From assembly GCA_910574455.1 (NCBI GenBank), contig CAJSYZ010000006.1:1253376-1317375 (forward strand): a stretch of 64,000 bases of DNA, in the 5' to 3' direction. Of this stretch, positions 57,287 through 64,000 are shown piece after piece (the stretch's first letter is position 1; the number at the start of each line of letters is the position of its first letter). The notes under the pieces are model-generated. The model was given only the letters and a program-made list of their open reading frames with translations. It was not told the DNA's origin and ran no database searches. A program made the translations under genes and the position numbers. This stretch comes from Trichaptum fuscoviolaceum (taxonomy: Eukaryota; Basidiomycota; Agaricomycetes; Hymenochaetales; Trichaptaceae).

Positions 57287-57835
57287 TGTTACGCATCAAG
57301 CTGCTTACCCTTGTTTACACATTGTTTATGTTCCCCCTCATCTTTTTCTCTCACCCTTTCTACCTGCATGTGCGTACACACATTGCATCATTCTTTCATC
57401 ATCGACTCCACACTCCGATGGCTCCACTCGCTCCACCTTCACTCCGAGAGCCCCAGGACCTTCTACTCCGATGATACATCATTCTACTCCACTCTACTCC
57501 ACCTATGCCCCAATCTGACATCATCCTCCATTAATTAGAGCCACTATGACGGACTCACTCCACTTCTGACCCGCGATGATGTAGTTTCATTCCTTGCTCC
57601 ACTCTATTGTTCTCTGTAGTATATAAGGCCATGTACATAGCGCCCCAGGATGACACTTAAGTCAATCCTCCTATAGTCTTTTACAATCACGTACCAAAGA
57701 CTCTGTTCACCCACGACTTCCGGTATAGAGACCCTCACAAAGCGGACCCTCTATACTGTACTTGCTACTTCACCCAACAACGCTTTGGTCACTTATCATT
57801 TCCGTGATAAGTCCATCGAAGCCGTGAACGTAACA
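57287..57835 (+). repeat. 3' LTR of gypsy element
   Basis: 549 bp, read base by base as identical to the 5' LTR; also begins TGTTACG and ends GTAACA. Confidence 0.95.
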
Positions 57836-59454
57836 GCGGTCAAGGATTGCTGTCCCGCAATCCTGCCCGGTCACGAACCCTGCCCTGCGCTCGTCCTGCC
57901 ACGGTGCCCTAGCTAACCCCTTCGACATCCTGTGCCTCTCGACCTGCCCTTGTTCGTCCACAGCCTGCCCCGCCAGGAATCCCGCCTTGCCGCGAACGCT
58001 GTCAAGCGTCCCCTCTGACAATCCCGCAACCCACGCTCGTTCACGGTTGGAGTCCTGTCAAGACTCCCCCACTCGTCCCGGTTGGAGTCCCGCCAAACTC
58101 CCCCCGCTCGTTTCCCGACTAGAGTCTCGCCAGACTCCCCCGCTCATTCCCGGTAGAAACCCCGCTCGCTTCCCGGTTGGAATCCCGCTCCTTTCCCCCG
58201 CACGATCCCAGTCGAAAACCCGCTCGTTTCCCGCCTCGCGTCCCGTCTCGAATCCCTGCGCAAATCCCCCGCAGGATTCCCGCCTTCGATCCCGCCGCGA
58301 TTCCCATCGCAACCCCAGCTAAGTTCCCGCTCTGATTCCCGAAAGATTCCCGCTACGATTCCCGGTCGAACCCTGTCTCGATTCCCGGTCGAAACCCGAA
58401 CTCGATTCCCAGTCGAAACCCGAACTCGAAACCCGGTCGAAACCCGAACCAGATTCCCTGCATGATCCCGTCGCGAATCGCGCGAGTTTCCCGTCGTCCA
58501 AGGGAAACCCCTTAGCTTCCCCGCTCCTCGATGCTAACCTCGTCTTGAGATAGCCCCAGGTGATTGGCCTGGCCACACACGTGCCAGCCAACTAGTCTCG
58601 TTAGTAGCGTCCTGTCCCGGCCCGCAGACCACATTCCCGCCACCCCGTGTGCGGGATTGATCTCATTGTCCGCAAGGACTCGAACCCCGTCCTTAGTCGC
58701 CCTGCCCCGCGCGCGCCTCGCGATTAGGCTTCGTTACGACATCGAAGCACCGGCTTCTTCGAAGTTGGTCCCTGTCGATCTCCCGCGACCCTGATCCACG
58801 CCAGAAGTTGCCTGCAACTTATCCCGAGACGATGTATGCATTACATCCGCCCCCCACGCTCGTTACCCCGCTGCCTGTGCGCCAGCTTGATACCTCGCGC
58901 ACAATTACATTCCTTTAGTTCTCTTTGTTTCACTTGACCATGCTTCACGCTCGTTCCCTTAGATCTTGCCCAGATGTCCCCCGACACGAATCCCGAATCC
59001 CGGATTCACGTCACTGTATGCGCGGCCTTCGCCCGCAAGATTGTGTAACTAGTTAGTTGCGCGTTTGTGCATGCCCGTTCCCTGTAGATTCTGCCCAGTA
59101 GATAAATACCTGTCGCCACCGTAAGGAGCACTCACTTTTGTCCTCTTGTCGAGTGCTTCCTTAGGTGTGTTTCTGTCTTGTCTCTAGTGTAGTTTTACAA
59201 TGCTAACTTGTCGAGTGCTTCCTTAGGGAACCTCCTCCTGATACAGAAGTGTTGCCTTGAGATCCCGGTTATCCTGAGCTCTCTGCTCCCGTCCTGAGCA
59301 CGCCTGCTCTCTGGCTCTCTTGTCTCTGTCTTGTCCCGGATCCCGCTCTGCAAATCCCGCTCTGAGTCCTGCCCAGGATCCCGCTCTGAGATTCCCGCCA
59401 GAATCTGCTCTGCGATTCCCGCCAAAGTCCCGAACGATTCCCGCTCTGCGATCC

Positions 59455-59552
59455 CCGCACGAATCCAGATTCCCGCACGAATCCAGATTCCCGCGCGAAT
59501 CCAGATTCCCGCGCGAATCCAGATTCCCGCGCGAGTCCAGATTCCCGCCAGA
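59455..59552. repeat. 18-bp tandem array in LTR 2
   Basis: Five to six units of ATCCAGATTCCCGCGCGA with single-base variants, embedded in a longer CCCG-rich region of LTR 2. Confidence 0.85.
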
Positions 59553-59847
59553 ATCCCGCTTTGCATTTCCCCGCGTCTCGACTCTGTTCCCCCGCGCCTC
59601 GACTCTGCCTTCCCCGCCTCGACTCTGACTCCGTCCCGTCCTCGCCTCGAGCCCCCTTGCGTCTCGCCCCCGTAGCCCCGCTCCCCGCGCGACTCCGTTG
59701 GCGTTGTAGCGTCCTTAACGGTTCCCCTTCGCCTTCTCCGCTGCCGCGCGCTCTCCCAGGCCTTGCCCCGGAAGCCGCTAACGCGCCCCGGCCCCCAGGT
59801 TCCCCCCAGGTCGTAACACCCCCCCCAAAGTTCAAGACTTGAACAAG

Positions 59848-62098
59848 ATGAAGAATGCAGACCCAGACGGACCCGGCACCAATAGTAGGGCCCTTAACTC
59901 CGTGTCTCACTCGCGGTCACAACTCCAGTTGCCAGTGGGTCCCTCAGGCCAAGTGACGCCATTGGACGACTACGTCGGACTCGGAGGCACCTTTTGGCAT
60001 GTGTCCTCCATGCCGCCACCGCCCGATACTACCAGTGGTGGAAATACGGGAAGAGGTGGCAGTGCACAGTTTGGTCGTCTTTATCAGCAAGCGATGCAGG
60101 CCACTACACCTCCGGAGACTCGAACACCTACTCCAGTACTACAGGCTCTGTCCAGTTCCCCGGGTCCAGTCCAGCGTCATGGCTCCGGAGCTTCGAATAG
60201 CTCAAGTCTCACTTGTATCTTAAAAAGGTCACCTAGTGCAGGCAACGACCGGGATCGTTATAGTAAATGGGCACAGTCTGCGAGTTATATAGGAGGTGCC
60301 CTGCCTGAAGGTTCGCCTGCGAGTCAGGCTTGGACAACGTGGGGTTTATCAAAGAGAGCTTCTCCGATCCCTGGTAATTGGGGGTCGCTCACTACGGCTA
60401 TCATTAATGCCGAAGCTGGCATTTCCACTCTTGAGGAGTACGCGTCCAAGACTATTGAAAACACTCAACGTACTGACCTGGTTCACCCGACTGGAAGCAC
60501 TGGCAGTCAAGGTACTGAGGCAACCTTCATCCCTGCCACTGGCAGTGAAGCACTTCATGTTAGCGCACAGCTGGTTGAACCTGGGAAACAATCTTTGGAA
60601 ACGGACAAGGATGCGAATGTTCGGCTCAATGCTATGGAGAAGACGATTCAGCTGCTCCTAGAAGGGCAGGAGGCTGTTTTGAGTGCTGTAGCCCAATTAA
60701 GATTGTCGGTTACTCACCTAACTGATTGTGTATCCGGAGTAAGTGACAATGTCAATTTTCTAAAAAGAATGTCATCTGAAAACATACACTTGTTAGAACC
60801 GAGCACCAGGCGATGCTGTCATAGCAAGGAAGGCTCTCGATGCTATGCTGTACTTCCTCTTTGAAGCCTCTGCAATCGTCCTTGATTTCAATGATGACGA
60901 AATACAAAAGTGCATTTCCTCTGCATCAAAGTCCCGCAGTCTCAGTCAGTTTCATCACTTCGATGTTGGACGGACTGGCCTCCTGGACGTCATGAGAGAC
61001 CATCTCTCCAGATACTATATGAAATGCATAGATCAAGAAGATGGCAAGACCTATCATACATTAACGAATGATGCACCACATGCGCAGTATGTTAAAACGC
61101 TAGAACGCCCTCGCGAGTTCTACGTGGGCTTGGATAAGGAGTTCAATCAGACCGACTTCTCCACTAAGGATCCCTCTTGTCTTTTCCATTTCTTCCTGCC
61201 ATTATTCCAGATCCATCTCCGCGCACTCTGGGATATCATCGTTGATGTAGACACGTTGATCCAGAAACTGGATCATTTTACCTGCACCATTGAAGAAGAT
61301 GGGTCTGTAGTAATGGATCCTGTGTCTCGCCTTTATGAATACGACGAAACGGATGGCAATAAGAAACTCCGAACACATGCGCGTGAGCTGTATCCCGATT
61401 TCTTTACGGCTCCAGGTCGCAATGACAATGGCGATGAACTTCCTAGTTTGGATACTGCAAGTCGGGAACTGGCGCTACGTTTTTGTACCAAGGTTGACGC
61501 CATGTTTCAGGACAATGTCTCAGTAGAGGCTATATACGATCACGACATGCGCGTACTTAAAGAGGCGAAGGGCCTTTCATCTGTTTCTTTATCACAGCTC
61601 GTTATAGGGGATCTGAAATCACTTCCAAACCGCATTGAGGCTTCCTTCGGGGCGTTGGAAACTCTTCACCTCCGCTTGATAAATGGGTTTAAAATCGTCA
61701 GGAGATGGTTGGAAATTGTCTCCAACACAAAGGTATTCAAACTCCTCATGGGCGTATCGGAAGCCCCTATCCGCAGCTTTCTCAACGAGATAATACACCA
61801 ACGGGCGGAGTCAACTGACGCAATCCTCGATGCTTTTAACAATTTGCACAAACATACAAGCGACGCCAAAACTCGCGAATCTGCAAAGGATGCTGCACAG
61901 GCCATGACTACGTTGTTTCGCAACCTGGATTCACACGGTGTACCCCCAATTCCTTCAAGTTCTATTGGTGCTAGTGCATGGAATGCGACAGCATCCAGCC
62001 TCGCGCAGCCTCGCGATTATCTAGAGGAGCTGATACAAAATACGGGCAAAAACGTGAAGGATTGTGAAAAGCTCTGGTATTATCATCGTATGCAGTGA
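59848..62098 (+). CDS. Element gene X, right copy, intact
   Basis: Two exons, 59848-60738 and 60797-62098, in phase, 730 residues. Exon 1 is Ser/Thr/Pro/Gly-rich and ends in a helical heptad-like segment (NAMEKTIQLLLEGQEAVLSA). Exon 2 is a predicted helical domain. Regions shared with the left copy are FEASAIVLDFNDDEI, FHFFLPLFQ, FKIVRRWLEIVS and IIHQRAESTDAILDAFNNL; elsewhere the two are hardly alignable. The intron position relative to (A)GDAV is conserved. No known domain recognised, no signal peptide or membrane segment. LTR 2 ends 30 bp upstream of the ATG, so the gene has lost its original promoter context and may use the LTR or be silent. Confidence 0.75.
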
Positions 62099-62657
62099 TG
62101 GGTTGGGCCACAGCGATCAGTAATTAATGTATGTGATGAAGTCTCTTCACTCTCTAATATGCGCTCACTGCAGTGCATTTAGCTCTTCTCTCCATCAAGC
62201 CATTGCAGGGCAAAACAAGCAACCGTTCCCCGAAAGTTGTCTGGGAAATATTAAGAACTCCGAGGTGAAGCTATGACTTGAAATACCCATACAATCTCTG
62301 AGCTATGCCAGTGTCTTCTGTTTCTCCTTACATATGTCACTTCGTGAATTGTTGATAATAATTGTTACCTCGTACGATGAATACCATGATGTTATTGCCA
62401 GTGTAAACTGTACAACTTGAACTTGAAAGCAAGCCAAGAGTATGATGTCAACTTGAAGTTAATACAGCCTAAGAGTCGATGCCTTGATTACACTTGCATG
62501 GCATCATGATCATGATGCCACTACTAGCAGCAGTGGCTCAGGCTGGCACTGGGTCTGTTTCATTTACATCTCTTTCTTTAATTGCCATATCCTCACTTTT
62601 AAGTTGTAGGTTTCAATCTACTTTGTAGTATGTGCTACTAAATGAAGAGTTTATCTT
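62099..62657. other. Convergent spacer of gene X and transposase, right copy
   Basis: 560 bp, longer than the 228-bp counterpart at 17424-17650. Contains CAACTTGAACTTGAA, CTACTAGCAGCAGTGGCTC and CAGGCTGGCACTGG motifs at 62400-62560, absent from the left spacer. Confidence 0.45.
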
Positions 62658-64000
62658 TATCATTGCCAATGTCTGCTTTCGTACAATGTTTCGTGCATGT
62701 GCATGTCAGCAAATCGGTTAACATAGAATTTATCATAAAAATCCAGGGACTCCTCAGGTGTCAATGACTTCGGAGGACATTCATCACCCTTCGGAACCCC
62801 CAGGAGGTGGGCTAAACGGAGGATGTCCCCTACATCTATCACAGATAGCTTCGGAGCCTTGCAGTCGCGGTGATAGCGACATCTGCCATTCACTCCGGTA
62901 GTACAGCATCCGACACAGGCGGTAGAGCTCTCTAACCTCAAACTCCGGTTCGACTATCCACATTCTTGTTTTGAGGTCGGGTGAATCTCCAACACGCTTG
63001 AAAAATTGGACAAGAGCGCAGTTCTGATGCTCCCCTTTAGCGGTGAAGGAAAAAAGAAGCATAACACGGGCAACTCTCATTCCTGCAAACCCCTTTTTGC
63101 GAGTATTAACTCGAACAAGGACTGCGTCACGTCTTGCTTTTCCGCGCCAAGAGGGATTGGACCTGATCACCTCCCTCATTGCTTGTTCTATAGGGATCGA
63201 TTCGCCACGGTAGGCAAAGAAAGCGGTGGCTGAATGGAAAATTGAAAAGTCATTGCTCATGTCCAATTCAACTGCTGGTTCGGCTCTGCCAGAGGAGCCC
63301 CTTAAGTTGGAGTTGTGCTTCTCATACTTGTTGAATAAGTATTCTTTAATGAGCTGTCGGAGTTTTTGGAGCTCTGGATGGCCTTTTATCGCCACAAGAG
63401 CCGTGAGCTGCTTAGGGTACACCGTACTGGACTCTGCAAGGATGACAACAAAGAAGTCAGATGTGCAGCACCAAAAGCATGGGTTACTAAGTAATACTAA
63501 CATTGCTTCGAAGCCATTAACATCAAGCTCAAAGGGTCATTTTTGCCACCCAAGCGCATCTGGCGTTCAGCATGTTGTATGTCTTGAACCGCAAAATGCT
63601 GTGGCCCATGCACTAAGCTCCCGGGATCTTCCAGGTCTGCAATTTCGTTGAGTTCATTCTTGCCCACAATGTCATCGAAGAAGTCCTCTGTATCATTGCT
63701 TGCCCTTGCCAATGGAGCACCATGATGTTGCACCTGTTCCCTCCAATTTGAGGTCCTCTCAGCTTCATCCTCCTCCGACTCTGACATATTCTTGCGCAGA
63801 ACATCACGCAAAGCTCTCCACGAAGCCTCCGCCAACGAATCGTCCAGCATTCCACGCCTTTTGAAGTCTGCCCTGGCTGCAATGAGTTTACTTAGTCGTT
63901 TGTTTGCTGTGATCATCTGACCCAAAGGATCATTTCTGTTTGAGCGTCGCCATGTTTCCTTGACCGCGTAAATGTGTTTATTCTCTGTGATTGATGAGCA
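62658..64000 (-). pseudogene. Plavaka-type transposase, right copy, C-terminal part, frameshifted
   Basis: Enters from beyond 64000. Matches left exons 8-9: SSITENKHIYAVKETWRRSN at the edge, GQMITANKRLSKLIA, AIKGHPELQKLRQLIKEYLF, SIPIEQAMREVIRSNPSWRG and the Cys-rich CVGCC segment. One extra base near 62937 (GAGGTTAGAG against GAGTTAGAG) shifts the frame just before CVGCC. At the intron border the exon ends in T where the left copy has C, which would make the spliced codon TAG instead of CAG. No LTR is present at the site corresponding to 15583, so this copy shows the empty site. Confidence 0.85.

Larger units (their letters stand above)
46901..57840 (+). mobile_element. Ty3/gypsy chromovirus-like LTR retrotransposon, very young
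   Basis: The element spans 46906-57835 (10,930 bp) and is flanked by GCGGT at 46901-46905 and 57836-57840. The order is LTR, pre-gag ORFs, gag, protease, RT, RNase H, integrase, chromodomain, four extra ORFs, LTR. Integrase after RT/RNase H places it in Ty3/gypsy, and the C-terminal chromodomain in the chromovirus branch. No tRNA primer site starting TGG is visible right after the 5' LTR, and the polypurine tract before the 3' LTR is weak (GTGACAGGG). The identical LTRs indicate insertion so recent that no substitution has accumulated. Confidence 0.95.
46337..59818 (+). mobile_element. LTR 2 (solo), about 2.5 kb, split by the gypsy element
   Basis: Pieces are 46337-46905 and 57841-59818, totalling 2,547 bp. 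It starts TGTCGGGATCCC, ends CAGGTCGTAACA, and is flanked by C-runs that fit a CCCCC target duplication. The ends and the AGCACT...CTTGTCGAGTGCTTCCTTAG block match solo LTR 1. The difference in length comes from long CCCG-rich arrays (57.85-58.55 and 59.3-59.8 kb). No internal retrotransposon genes of its own are seen. It lies just 5' of gene X: the start codon is 30 bp after its end. Confidence 0.7.
39958..64000 (-). mobile_element. Giant element, right copy, inverted; continues beyond the window
   Basis: Starts CATCAGGGAAACTTCC at 39958 and carries exonuclease(-), BCS1-like(-), protease(-), gene X(+) and transposase(-), the mirror order of the left copy. Left plus right positions sum to 68,371 or 68,372 from 24142 to 28413, so that part has almost no net indels and only scattered substitutions. 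Gene X is strongly diverged, and the transposase C-terminus is about 87% identical by eye. It is enlarged by LTR 2 and the nested gypsy element. Gene Y and the distal end should lie past 64000. Confidence 0.65.

Overview
The window looks like a chromosome segment of a basidiomycete, probably a mushroom-forming Agaricomycete. Reading frames are broken by many 45-60 nt introns with GTRNGT donors and YAG acceptors. The recognisable gene families (GWT1, Clp1-like, HsbA-like, a large F-box family, BCS1-like AAA proteins, Plavaka-type transposases) fit that group. Only a few host genes remain; most of the 64 kb is mobile DNA, much of it nested.

Layout. 1-7.7 kb is host DNA: a decayed HsbA-like copy, a decayed F-box gene, GWT1 (frameshifted here) and a convergent Clp1-like gene. 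7,699-28,413 is best read as one giant element of about 20.7 kb with imperfect inverted ends starting CATCAGGGAAACT. Its genes in order are Y(-), Plavaka-type transposase(+), X(-), trypsin-like protease(+), BCS1-like(+) and 3'-5' exonuclease(+). 28.4-39.9 kb is host DNA again: an intact HsbA-like gene, two F-box paralogues and minisatellites. From 39,958 to the window end a second copy of the giant element lies in inverted orientation. Positions in the two copies sum to 68,371 or 68,372 over more than 4 kb.

Nested insertions. Left transposase: a 575-bp solo LTR and an in-frame TGA. Left gene X: a 1,644-bp hAT-like element flanked by a perfect 8-bp duplication. Right copy: a second LTR of the same family, about 2.5 kb, sits upstream of gene X. 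That LTR is split by a 10,930-bp Ty3/gypsy chromovirus-like element whose 549-bp LTRs read as identical. The gypsy element has pre-gag ORFs, gag, a -1 slippery site at the gag stop, pol, and four further overlapping ORFs before its 3' LTR.

How the parts fit. The two giant copies have decayed in complementary ways. The left keeps an open protease gene; the right keeps open gene X and exonuclease genes. Both transposases and both BCS1-like genes are broken. Gene X differs strongly between copies while the DNA on either side stays closely related, which suggests cassette exchange or rapid diversification. Short motifs (CACTGGCA, GACTCGGAGT, CAACTTGAAGTT, ACTACTAGTAGT, CAGCCTGAG) recur in the element's intergenic and promoter regions and may be protein-binding sites. 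All exon models come from reading by eye; no database search was run.
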